NCBI RefSeq assembly: GCF_003633685.1 | Contig: NZ_RBKT01000001.1 | Span: 5,208,001-5,272,000 of the forward strand | DNA: 64,000 bases | Direction of reading: 5' to 3' | Source: Micromonospora pisi | GTDB taxonomy: Bacteria; Actinomycetota; Actinomycetes; Mycobacteriales; Micromonosporaceae | Part shown: piece after piece, positions 9,521 through 16,503 of the stretch | Layout: each line of letters opens with the position of its first letter | How positions within the stretch are numbered: the first letter of the stretch is position 1 | Translations under genes and position numbers: made by a program | The notes under the pieces: generated by a model | The model's input: the letters and a program-made list of their open reading frames with translations, nothing else | What the model was told of the DNA's origin: nothing | Database searches by the model: none

Positions 9521-9537
9521 CCCCGCACCAGTCGGGT

Positions 9538-9558
9538 CCCCGACCGGTCCGGTCGGGG
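9538..9558. terminator. Bidirectional terminator between glmM and dapC
   Basis: The palindrome CCCCGACCGG (9538-9547) and its complement at 9549-9558 fill the short gap between two convergent genes and abut the dapC stop codon. It can end transcription from both sides. Confidence 0.7.
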
Positions 9559-10743
9559 TCAGCGGAGCGTACGGAGCCGGCTCACCGCCTCGGTGAGCAC
9601 CTCGGGGCGCTTGCAGAAGGCGAATCGGACCAGCCGACGCCCGGCGTCGACGTCGTCGTAGAAAACCTGGCTCGGGATCGCCACCACCCCGCACCGTTCG
9701 GGCAGCGTACGGCAGAACTCGATCCCGTCCCGGCCACCGAGCGCGCTGATGTCGGTGGTCACGAAGTACGTACCCTCCGCCGCCAGCACGTCGAACCCGG
9801 CGTCGGCGAGCCCTGCGCTGAGCTGGTCGCGCCGGGCCTGGTGGGCGGCCCGGAAGTTGTCGAAGTAGCTGTCCGGCAGGGCCAGCGCCACCGCGACCGC
9901 CGGTTGGAGCGGGGCACCGTTGACGAAGGTCAGGAACTGCTTGACCCGCTGCACCGCGGAGACCAGCGCGGCGGGGCCGCTGGCCCAGCCGACCTTCCAA
10001 CCGGTGCAGGAGAAGGTCTTGCCCGCCGACGAGACCCGCAGCGTCCGTTCCGCCATCCCGGGCAGCCCGGCCAGGGGGAGGTGCGGAGTCGCGGAGTCGG
10101 TGTAGACGAGATGCTCGTACACCTCGTCGGTGACCGCGTAGGTGTCGTACTCCTGGCAGAGTTCCGCGACCAGGGCCAGCTCGTCGGCGGTGAAGACCTT
10201 GCCGGTCGGGTTGTGCGGGGAGTTGAGCAGGACCAGCCGGGTGCGTGGTCCGAACGCGGCGCGCAGCTCGTCGGGGTCGAAGACGTACCGGCCGTCGGCC
10301 GCCGGGCGGAGCGTGACCGGCCGGCGGACCGCTCCGGCCAGGGCGATCGAGGCGGCGTACGAGTCGTAGTACGGCTCGAAGCAGACCACCTCGTCACCCG
10401 CTTCGCAGAGACCGAGCAGTGCGGCGGCGACGGCCTCGGTGGCGCCGGCAGTGACCACCACCTCACCGTCCGGGTCGTACGAGAGCCCCCAGAACCGGCG
10501 CTGGTGCTCGGCGACCGCCGCCCGTAGCGGCGCGATACCGGGCAGCGGCGGGTACTGGTTCTGTCCGGAACGCAGGGCGTCAGCGGCGGCGGCGAGCATC
10601 TCCGCCGGACCGTCGGTGTCCGGGAAACCCTGTCCGAGGTTGACCGCGCCGGTGCGTACCGCCAACGCCGACATCTCCGTGAAGATGGTGGTGCCGAAGG
10701 CACGCATCCGCTGCACCAGCGGATCGTGGGTGGTGGTGGTCAT
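9559..10743 (-). CDS. dapC: PLP-dependent aminotransferase, DapC-like (N-succinyldiaminopimelate aminotransferase)
   Basis: A 394-residue fold-type I aminotransferase. The start (MRAFGTTIFTEMSALAVRTGAVNLGQGFPD) resembles the Mycobacterium DapC group. The PLP lysine is in SSAGKTFSCTGWKVGW, the cofactor-binding Asp/Tyr in VTDEVYEHL, and the carboxylate-binding Arg in LVRFAFCKR. DapC transaminates an intermediate of lysine and meso-diaminopimelate synthesis. KYAT-type glutamine or kynurenine transaminases look similar, so substrate is family-based. A -10-like TAGGCT lies 6 nt before the ATG, indicating a leaderless mRNA. Confidence 0.82.
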   Translation of the reverse strand: MTTTTHDPLVQRMRAFGTTIFTEMSALAVRTGAVNLGQGFPDTDGPAEMLAAAADALRSGQNQYPPLPGIAPLRAAVAEHQRRFWGLSYDPDGEVVVTAGATEAVAAALLGLCEAGDEVVCFEPYYDSYAASIALAGAVRRPVTLRPAADGRYVFDPDELRAAFGPRTRLVLLNSPHNPTGKVFTADELALVAELCQEYDTYAVTDEVYEHLVYTDSATPHLPLAGLPGMAERTLRVSSAGKTFSCTGWKVGWASGPAALVSAVQRVKQFLTFVNGAPLQPAVAVALALPDSYFDNFRAAHQARRDQLSAGLADAGFDVLAAEGTYFVTTDISALGGRDGIEFCRTLPERCGVVAIPSQVFYDDVDAGRRLVRFAFCKRPEVLTEAVSRLRTLR

Positions 10744-10749
10744 CCGGCC

Positions 10750-10755
10750 AGCCTA
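10750..10755 (-). promoter_or_regulatory. -10 box for leaderless dapC
   Basis: TAGGCT on the minus strand ends 6 nt before the dapC ATG and no Shine-Dalgarno sequence is present. The transcript probably begins at the start codon. Confidence 0.5.
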
Positions 10756-10770
10756 GGACCGGAAGCCGGT

Positions 10771-11529
10771 TCAGTCGATGGTCAGCGCGGCGCAGGTCGC
10801 GGTCGCGTACGCCCCGCTGGCCTGGTTGCTCACCACCTCCTCGCCGTCCACCGTGATCCGACAGGTGATCTCTCCCGGTTCGGTGCTGGCCCGGGTCGCG
10901 AGGACGGTCACCACCCCCGGATCGGGCATGGCGAACTCCACCTGCCACGGCAGGAAGGTGGTGTCGACCTGGCGGGGGAAGTTCGGGTACTCCAGATAGT
11001 TGATCTGGACCGGCTCGTCCCCGCTGACCTGGTACGTCACCCGGGTACCGGTGACCCCGGTCGGTCCGACGTCCGGCGGTTGGGCGGTGTCCGGCGCGAG
11101 CGGACCGCCGCCCTGCCCGCTCGGCAGCGGGGCGGACGCGGTGCGCCGGTCGTCCACGTCGCGTTGGTGGTGGACCAGAAGTGTCCCGGCCACCCCGACA
11201 ACGCCACAGAGCAGCGCCGCGAGTACGGCAACGAGGCCAGCGCCGGCGCGTCGGCGTACGGGTTCGGGCGGGCCCGGCCAGGGCACCGGGGGAGTGGTCG
11301 GCGCAGCGGTGGCCTGGTGCTCGATCGGGGCGGGCAGGTAGGTCGGCGACGACGGCCGCGCCCACGGCGACAGCTCGGCCAGCGGTGCCGGAGTGGCCTC
11401 GGCGGCGCGGGAGGCTTCGGCGGCGGGATCGGCGGCGGGATCGGCGGCGGGATCGGTGGTGGGATCGGCGGCGGGATCGGTGGTGGGGGCGGGTTCGGTG
11501 GGCGGCTGCGGTGGTGCCGGTTCGGTCAT
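10771..11529 (-). CDS. MmpS-like membrane-anchored protein with Asp-Pro repeat tail
   Basis: A 252-residue protein with a cytoplasmic N-terminal tail rich in Pro, Ala, Asp and Thr (about 110 residues), one membrane segment (AGLVAVLAALLCGVVGVAG), and an extracellular C-terminal domain. That domain (VTYQVSGDEPVQINYLEYPN, then EITCRITVDGEEVVSNQASG) matches the pattern of the MmpS/transport accessory family. MmpS proteins help MmpL lipid exporters in mycobacteria, but no MmpL is in this window. ATG at 11529 has GGAG 8 nt upstream. The tail is encoded by a 12-bp tandem DNA repeat. Confidence 0.68.
   Translation of the reverse strand: MTEPAPPQPPTEPAPTTDPAADPTTDPAADPAADPAAEASRAAEATPAPLAELSPWARPSSPTYLPAPIEHQATAAPTTPPVPWPGPPEPVRRRAGAGLVAVLAALLCGVVGVAGTLLVHHQRDVDDRRTASAPLPSGQGGGPLAPDTAQPPDVGPTGVTGTRVTYQVSGDEPVQINYLEYPNFPRQVDTTFLPWQVEFAMPDPGVVTVLATRASTEPGEITCRITVDGEEVVSNQASGAYATATCAALTID
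11419..11490. repeat. 12-bp tandem repeat inside the MmpS-like gene
   Basis: Six copies of GGCGGCGGGATC or its variant GGTGGTGGGATC run head to tail, the last one degenerate. They encode Asp-Pro-Ala-Ala and Asp-Pro-Thr-Thr repeats in the cytoplasmic tail. The length is a multiple of three, so copy-number change by slippage would keep the frame. Confidence 0.85.
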
Positions 11530-11841
11530 CGGCTCGCTCCAGGGGCGTCGGTGGCGCCGGTTACGCGGGGCCCGCAGGGCCACTCTCACCGTCCCGGACA
11601 GCTGGACGGCCGGCAAGCGACTTGGCGACAACGAGCGATATTGGCCACACGGAGCGCCACGGGCGATACCTGGCGATACTGGCACCGGGATCGTGGCGTA
11701 TTCCGGCACGCCGTCCGCCAGGCCCGGGACTGCGAGTGGCGTCCCGTTGCTCCCCCGGATTCACCTATTGCTCATAAGAGATGCTTGATAGGTGGGCTTT
11801 CGAGCACCCATGCTGAGCGGAGTTCGACTAAGCTCCGGGTT
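11530..11841. other. Divergent promoter region between the MmpS-like gene and glmS
   Basis: This 312-base gap holds no supported gene. It contains three GCGATA motifs at 11635, 11663 and 11673. The last two form the direct repeat GGCGATAC (11662-11669 and 11672-11679), exactly 10 bp apart, so a protein could bind them on one DNA face. A possible -10 TAAGCT (11829-11834) lies 7 nt before the glmS ATG, which has no good Shine-Dalgarno sequence. No glmS ribozyme is recognisable. Confidence 0.5.
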
Positions 11842-13755
11842 ATGTGTGGAATCGTGGGGTACGTCGGCGCCCGCCCGGCGCTGAACATCGTGCTGGACGG
11901 GTTGCGGCGACTGGAGTACCGCGGCTACGACTCGGCTGGGGTGGCGATCGTCTGCGACGACGAGTTGCTGACCGAGAAGAAGGCCGGCAAGCTCGCCAAT
12001 CTGGAGAAGACCCTGGCGGAGCGGGTGAGTGCCGACCCGGACGGCTGCCCTGCCCCGAAGCTCGGTATCGGCGACGGCACCACCGGCATCGGCCACACCC
12101 GTTGGGCCACCCACGGCGGGCCGACCGACCGTAACGCCCACCCGCACCAGTCCCGGGACGGCCGGGTCGCCGTCATCCACAACGGCATCATCGAGAACTT
12201 CGCCAAGCTTCGGGCCGAGTTGGAGGCCGACGGGGTGGAGTTCGACAGCGACACCGACACCGAGTGCGCCGCCCACCTGCTCGCCGCCGCGCTGGCCGAG
12301 TTGCGCGCCGCAGGAGAGCCGGACGGACCGCAACTGCTCGCGGCGGCGATGCGTACGGTCAGCCAGCGGTTGGAGGGCGCGTTCACCCTGCTCGCGGTCG
12401 ACGCCGCGATTCCCGGCGCGGTGGTCGGCGCGCGGCGCAACTCGCCCCTGGTGGTGGGTCGGGGCGATGGGGAGAACTACCTGGCCAGCGACGTCTCCGC
12501 GTTCATCGAGCACACCCGTGAGGCGGTCGAACTTGGTCAGGACCAGGTGGTTCTGATCACGGCGGAGAGCATCGAGATCACCGACTTCGACGGCACCCCG
12601 GCGATCGGCAAGAACTTCCACATCGACTGGGACGCCTCGGCCGCCGAGAAGGGCGGCTACGACTACTTCATGCTCAAGGAGATCGCCGAGCAGCCGCAGG
12701 CGGTCGCCGACACGCTGCTCGGCCGGCTCACCGAGGGCGGCGAGATCATGCTCGACGAGGTCCGCCTGACCGACCAGGACCTCCGGGACGTGGACAAGAT
12801 CTTCATCGTCGCCTGCGGTACGGCGTACCACGCGGGGCTGGTGGCGAAGTACGCGATCGAGCACTGGACCCGGATTCCGTGCGAGGTCGAGTTGGCCAGC
12901 GAGTTCCGCTACCGCGATCCGGTGCTCGACCGGTCCACGCTGGTGGTGGCGATCTCGCAGTCGGGCGAGACGATGGACACCCTGATGGCGCTCCGGCACG
13001 CCAAGGAGCAGAAGGCCCGGGTCCTGGCCATCTGCAACACCAACGGCTCCACCATCCCGCGTGAGTCCGACGCGGTGCTCTACACCCACAGCGGGCCGGA
13101 GATCGCGGTCGCGTCCACCAAGGCGTTCCTGACCCAGTTGGTGGCCTGTTACCTGATCGGGCTGCACCTGGCCCAGGTCCGTGGGGTCAAGTACGCCGAC
13201 GAGGTCGGTGCGGTGGTGGCCCAGCTCCAGGAGATGCCGGGCAAGCTGCGGGACCTGCTCGCCGACATCGAGCCCGTACGTGAGCTGGCGCGGGACCTGA
13301 AGTCCGCGCCGACGGTGCTCTTCATCGGACGCCACGTCGGCTACCCGGTGGCGCTGGAAGGCGCACTGAAGCTGAAGGAACTGGCGTACATGCACGCCGA
13401 GGGCTTCGCCGCCGGTGAGCTCAAGCACGGCCCGATCGCCCTGATCGACCAGGGCACGCCAGTGGTCTGCGTGGTGCCCTCCCCGGCCGGTCGCGGCATG
13501 CTGCACGACAAGATCGTGTCGAACATCCAGGAGGTACGGGCCCGTGGTGCCCGGACCATCGTGATCGCCGAGGAGGGCGACACCGCCGTCCTGCCCTATG
13601 CCGACCACCTGATCACGGTGCCGCGTACGCCGACCCTGCTCGCCCCGCTGGTCACCACGGTCCCGTTGCAGGTGCTCGCCTGCGAGATCGCGGCAGCCCG
13701 GGGGCACGACGTCGACCAGCCGCGCAACCTGGCCAAGTCGGTCACCGTCGAGTGA
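11842..13755 (+). CDS. glmS: Glutamine-fructose-6-phosphate aminotransferase (isomerizing)
   Basis: A 637-residue GlmS that makes glucosamine-6-phosphate from fructose-6-phosphate and glutamine. The mature N-terminal nucleophile is Cys2 (MCGIVGYVGARPALNIVLDGLRRLEYRGYDSAG starts the protein in two parts: MCGIVGYVG and LEYRGYDSAG). The glutaminase domain keeps TRWATHG and HNGIIEN. Two SIS sugar-isomerase domains follow with SQSGETMDTLMALRHAK and the C-terminal PRNLAKSVTVE. It starts the pathway continued by glmM upstream. The mRNA is probably leaderless. Confidence 0.97.
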   Translation: MCGIVGYVGARPALNIVLDGLRRLEYRGYDSAGVAIVCDDELLTEKKAGKLANLEKTLAERVSADPDGCPAPKLGIGDGTTGIGHTRWATHGGPTDRNAHPHQSRDGRVAVIHNGIIENFAKLRAELEADGVEFDSDTDTECAAHLLAAALAELRAAGEPDGPQLLAAAMRTVSQRLEGAFTLLAVDAAIPGAVVGARRNSPLVVGRGDGENYLASDVSAFIEHTREAVELGQDQVVLITAESIEITDFDGTPAIGKNFHIDWDASAAEKGGYDYFMLKEIAEQPQAVADTLLGRLTEGGEIMLDEVRLTDQDLRDVDKIFIVACGTAYHAGLVAKYAIEHWTRIPCEVELASEFRYRDPVLDRSTLVVAISQSGETMDTLMALRHAKEQKARVLAICNTNGSTIPRESDAVLYTHSGPEIAVASTKAFLTQLVACYLIGLHLAQVRGVKYADEVGAVVAQLQEMPGKLRDLLADIEPVRELARDLKSAPTVLFIGRHVGYPVALEGALKLKELAYMHAEGFAAGELKHGPIALIDQGTPVVCVVPSPAGRGMLHDKIVSNIQEVRARGARTIVIAEEGDTAVLPYADHLITVPRTPTLLAPLVTTVPLQVLACEIAAARGHDVDQPRNLAKSVTVE

Positions 13756-13813
13756 GCCGGCGCGACCCGGTCTGAACTGTCCCGGACCGGCTCCCGGCGC
13801 TCGTGCCCGGGGT

Positions 13814-13838
13814 GGACCGCCCACGCGGACCGCCCACG
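13814..13838. repeat. Short direct repeat between glmS and the DUF1023 gene
   Basis: GGACCGCCCACG occurs at 13814-13825 and again at 13827-13838, a 13-bp period, in the 124-base gap between two convergent genes. Flanking GCCCGG and CCGGGC could form a terminator stem around it. Its role is unknown. Confidence 0.4.
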
Positions 13839-13879
13839 TGTTCGGTACGGGCGCCGGGCCGGTGCGGAACACGGAACAC

Positions 13880-15505
13880 CTAACGGGCCCGACCGTCGAG
13901 GGTGATCCGGGCGATCGAGTCCAGCGCCGGGTTGCCGGCGTTCCAGTAGCCGGTGTGACCGTCCGTCCCCGCGCCGAACACCCGGGCACCGAAGTCGGCT
14001 CCGCTCGGGTCGGCGCCGAACCAGAGGTCCTCGGCCGGACGGCCCCACGCGATCATCGCGCCAACGCCGGGCAGTACGCCGCTGACGGCGAGGCGCCCGA
14101 GCAACTCGACCGGACCCGCGGCGTGCCGAATCACGTCGTCACCCGCGGTGCCGGCCCAGACCCGGTCCGGCGGCAGGTGCAGATCGGCGGCCCGGTCGAC
14201 GCCGACGCCGGGCGAGCCGATGAATACCACCTGGTCGGCCGCGATGCCGTGATCGCGTGCCGTCGTCCCGACCACCAGCGACCCATAGCTGTGGCCGAGC
14301 ACGGTCTGCCGGGCCGGCGGCCCTTCGTGGGTGGCGCGCAGCCCCTCCTGGAAGCTGTGCAGGGCCGGCCCGGCGTCGTGGGCCTGCCGGGGGTGGAGCG
14401 CCTGGTCGAGGAAGTCCGGTGCGTCGTAGTCGAGCCAGAGCACCACGGCGGTCCGTTCGGTCGGTGCCAGGTCGGCGCAGCGGGCCGCCATCAGCTCGGC
14501 CCGGCCCAGTTCCCCGGCGATGGTGGGCAGGTCGGTGGTCATTCCCGGCACGTACGTCAGCACGTTCTCCGCCTGGTCGGGGTCGCCGAGCGCGACGACC
14601 GCGCGCCCGTCGCCGGCCGGGTCCAGGCCGAGCAGGTAGGCACGGGGACCGGTGTCGGCGACGAGCCGGTCACCGAGCACGTCGAACCCGGCGAGCGTCC
14701 GTTCGATCCGGGCGAGTTCGACCGCCACCGCCGGGGTGATCCGGCCGCTCAGCAGGGCGGAGCGTTCGGCCAGCAGCGTCCCCCGCTGGCGTTCGAGCAA
14801 CAGCCGGTTCGCCTGGTCCCGATCGCCCACCGGCACCCCGTCCAGACGTCCGACCAGGGCCGGCTCGTGCGCCACCAGCCACCGCCGCTGCGCCGGGGTG
14901 AGCCCGGCCCACCAACGTCGCACCACCGCCGGATCGCTGCCCGGTGGCGGAGGGCCGGCCGGCGGCGCGGTGGCCCAGCCGGCGCCCGCCCCGGCGGCCA
15001 GGTCGGCCAGCCGCCGGGCCGCCTCGCGGTCCGCCGTCGTCGCCAGTTCCAGTGCCGCCGCTATCCCGGCCGCGATCTCCGGCACGGCCGCCGGCTCCGG
15101 CCCGCCCGGCTGCCGCGTCGCGGTCGGGTCGCGGCGGTCCGGCTGCGCCGCCGGGTCCGCTGACGCCACGCCACGCCGGTCCACCCGTACGCCCCGGCTG
15201 GCGGCGTCGCGGACGGTCGCGTCCAGCATCGCCTTGGCGGTGCTGATCCGGGCCGCGTATTCGGTGAGGATCTGCTCGACCTCGATGAAGACCGGCCGGC
15301 TGCCGACGAGTTCGCTCGCGAGCCCGTGCAGCCGCCGGTCGGCCGCCTGTCCGGCCGGGCCGGCCCAGCCGGCACGCAGTTCGGCGGCGGTCCCGGTCAC
15401 CTCGGCGACCCGTCGGTCGGTCAGTCCGGCCACACCCCGCCAGGTGGCACCGGCCGCCCGCCAGGCCGCCGGATCGGCCGACCAGAGCTGTGCGTACCCG
15501 ATCAC
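13880..15505 (-). CDS. DUF1023 alpha/beta-hydrolase domain protein
   Basis: A 541-residue protein. The C-terminal 250 residues form an alpha/beta-hydrolase domain of the DUF1023 type with nucleophile elbow TVLGHSYGSLVVG and the downstream GHTGYWN. The N-terminal half is helical and Ala-rich, like the WXG-type or spacer regions that often precede this domain. GTG at 15505 gives the N-terminus VIGYAQLWSADPAAW, typical of the group. It begins 5 bases after the stop of a WXG100-like gene, and such pairs are common in actinobacteria and thought to relate to type VII secretion. No signal peptide is seen; substrate is unknown. Confidence 0.75.
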   Translation of the reverse strand: MIGYAQLWSADPAAWRAAGATWRGVAGLTDRRVAEVTGTAAELRAGWAGPAGQAADRRLHGLASELVGSRPVFIEVEQILTEYAARISTAKAMLDATVRDAASRGVRVDRRGVASADPAAQPDRRDPTATRQPGGPEPAAVPEIAAGIAAALELATTADREAARRLADLAAGAGAGWATAPPAGPPPPGSDPAVVRRWWAGLTPAQRRWLVAHEPALVGRLDGVPVGDRDQANRLLLERQRGTLLAERSALLSGRITPAVAVELARIERTLAGFDVLGDRLVADTGPRAYLLGLDPAGDGRAVVALGDPDQAENVLTYVPGMTTDLPTIAGELGRAELMAARCADLAPTERTAVVLWLDYDAPDFLDQALHPRQAHDAGPALHSFQEGLRATHEGPPARQTVLGHSYGSLVVGTTARDHGIAADQVVFIGSPGVGVDRAADLHLPPDRVWAGTAGDDVIRHAAGPVELLGRLAVSGVLPGVGAMIAWGRPAEDLWFGADPSGADFGARVFGAGTDGHTGYWNAGNPALDSIARITLDGRAR

Positions 15506-15509
15506 GGGT

Positions 15510-15812
15510 TCACCGTCCAGCGCTGAGCCGGGTCGCGGCCCGGTCGTCGGCGGCGTCGTAGCCGTCGGCGGCGGCACGCAGCCCGTCGGCGGTCTGCGCG
15601 GTCCGGCCGCCGATCTCCGCGAACCATTCGTGGACGGCCGACTCGAGCCCCGACAGGGCCGACGCGGCGGCCCATCCTGGCGCCGGAACCAGTAGCGCCG
15701 CCCCGGCCGCGCCGCCGGCCGGCCCGTGGCCGAGCCGGTATCCGGTGCCGACGAGGCGGTCGGCCGCCCCACGCAGCTCCCCGGTCCGCACCTGGACTAG
15801 ATCGTCGTGCAT
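15510..15812 (-). CDS. Small WXG100/ESX-like protein
   Basis: A 100-residue protein with the size and helical, Ala-rich make-up of WXG100/ESX-type substrates. The turn region reads VHEWFAEIGGRTAQTADGL, with Trp at the expected mid-position but no strict WxG. ATG at 15812 follows GGGGGCAGG, a strong ribosome site. It lies directly before the DUF1023 hydrolase gene, so the two proteins may be co-exported or interact. No EccC or other secretion gene is present here. The family assignment rests on length, composition and context. Confidence 0.62.
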   Translation of the reverse strand: MHDDLVQVRTGELRGAADRLVGTGYRLGHGPAGGAAGAALLVPAPGWAAASALSGLESAVHEWFAEIGGRTAQTADGLRAAADGYDAADDRAATRLSAGR

Positions 15813-15873
15813 GCCTGCCCCCAAACCGACGTCGATGCGACGGACGCTAGGCGGTGTCGTCGCTGCTCGGAAG

Positions 15874-15920
15874 CCCTGTGGACAACCGGGCGGGTACGTG
15901 CCCGCCGGTTGTCCACAGGG
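15874..15920. promoter_or_regulatory. Stem-loop carrying two inverted DnaA boxes
   Basis: A 20-bp inverted repeat (15874-15894 and 15901-15920, one bulged G) contains TGTGGACAA (15877-15885) and TTGTCCACA (15909-15917). TTGTCCACA is the actinobacterial DnaA-box consensus. A third, partial TTGTCCGGC follows at 15922. The site lies in the 170-base gap between the divergent WXG100-like gene and acpS. It may be a DnaA-binding regulatory or titration site; an accidental hairpin is also possible. Confidence 0.55.
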
Positions 15921-15970
15921 GTTGTCCGGCAAGAGGCCGGGAGCTAATCTGCGCGCCCAGGTGAGCCGGC

Positions 15971-15976
15971 TAGGGT
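15971..15976 (+). promoter_or_regulatory. -10 box for leaderless acpS
   Basis: TAGGGT ends exactly 6 nt before the GTG of acpS, placing the transcription start at the start codon. Confidence 0.5.
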
Positions 15977-15982
15977 GGGACG

Positions 15983-16351
15983 GTGATCGTCGCAGTCGGC
16001 ATCGACGTGGTCCTCGTCGACCGGTTCACCCGTGCGCTGGCGCGTACGCCGCTCCTGGCCGACCGGTTGTTCACGGAGGCCGAGCGGTTCACCGGGTCCG
16101 GCAACCCACGCTCGCCGGAATCGCTCGCCGCCCGTTTCGCCGCGAAGGAGGCGGTGGCGAAGGCGCTCGGCGCCCCTGCCGGCCTGCACTGGCACGACTG
16201 CGAGGTGGTCGCCGACCCGGACGGCAGGCCCTGGCTGACCGTCTCCGGCACGGTCGCCGCCGTCGCCGCCGAACGCGGCGTCAACCGGTGGCACCTCTCG
16301 TTGTCACACGACGGTGGCATCGCGTCGGCGATGGTGGTGGCGGAGCGGTAG
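15983..16351 (+). CDS. acpS: Holo-[acyl-carrier-protein] synthase
   Basis: A 122-residue AcpS that transfers 4'-phosphopantetheine from CoA to acyl carrier protein, activating fatty-acid synthesis. The Mg-binding motif [11 protein letters not shown] is at the N-terminus, [12 protein letters not shown] supplies the second conserved acid and lysine, and [19 protein letters not shown] closes the fold. GTG at 15983 gives the normal start. It precedes nnr and alr, as in other actinobacteria. Confidence 0.95.
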   Translation: MIVAVGIDVVLVDRFTRALARTPLLADRLFTEAERFTGSGNPRSPESLAARFAAKEAVAKALGAPAGLHWHDCEVVADPDGRPWLTVSGTVAAVAAERGVNRWHLSLSHDGGIASAMVVAER

Positions 16352-16446
16352 CTCCGGGCGGACCGCCGTACCTCCGAGAGATGGGGGTGGGGACGGCGCG
16401 ACGGCCTTGCGCGGCGCGACGGCGAAAACGAGCGGAGGGTACGGCG

Positions 16447-16503
16447 ATGAGCGGACGGGTGGGCCGGGCGCGACCGGCGCGGACCGGGCGGGTGACCAGG
16501 TGA
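16447..16503 (+). CDS. Possible 18-codon Arg-rich leader peptide before nnr
   Basis: ATG at 16447 follows a clear Shine-Dalgarno GGAGGG (16434-16439) at 7 nt and opens an 18-codon frame (MSGRVGRARPARTGRVTR). Its TGA overlaps the GTG start of nnr (GTGA), which has no ribosome site of its own. This may be a translated leader that couples ribosomes into nnr. It could equally be chance; no homologue can be judged at this length. Confidence 0.35.
   Translation: MSGRVGRARPARTGRVTR

Noticed and set aside
8042-10000. A 652-codon minus-strand frame opposite glmM
   Set aside because: It overlaps the whole of glmM and the end of dapC and carries no recognisable domain.
11700-11841. A glmS ribozyme upstream of glmS
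   Set aside because: None of the conserved ribozyme core was recognised; the gene seems leaderless, and these ribozymes are mainly in Firmicutes.
11761-13989. A 742-codon open frame on the minus strand opposite glmS
   Set aside because: It lies wholly across the clear glmS gene, has Arg/Asp/His-rich low-complexity content typical of antisense frames in GC-rich DNA, and shows no family motif.
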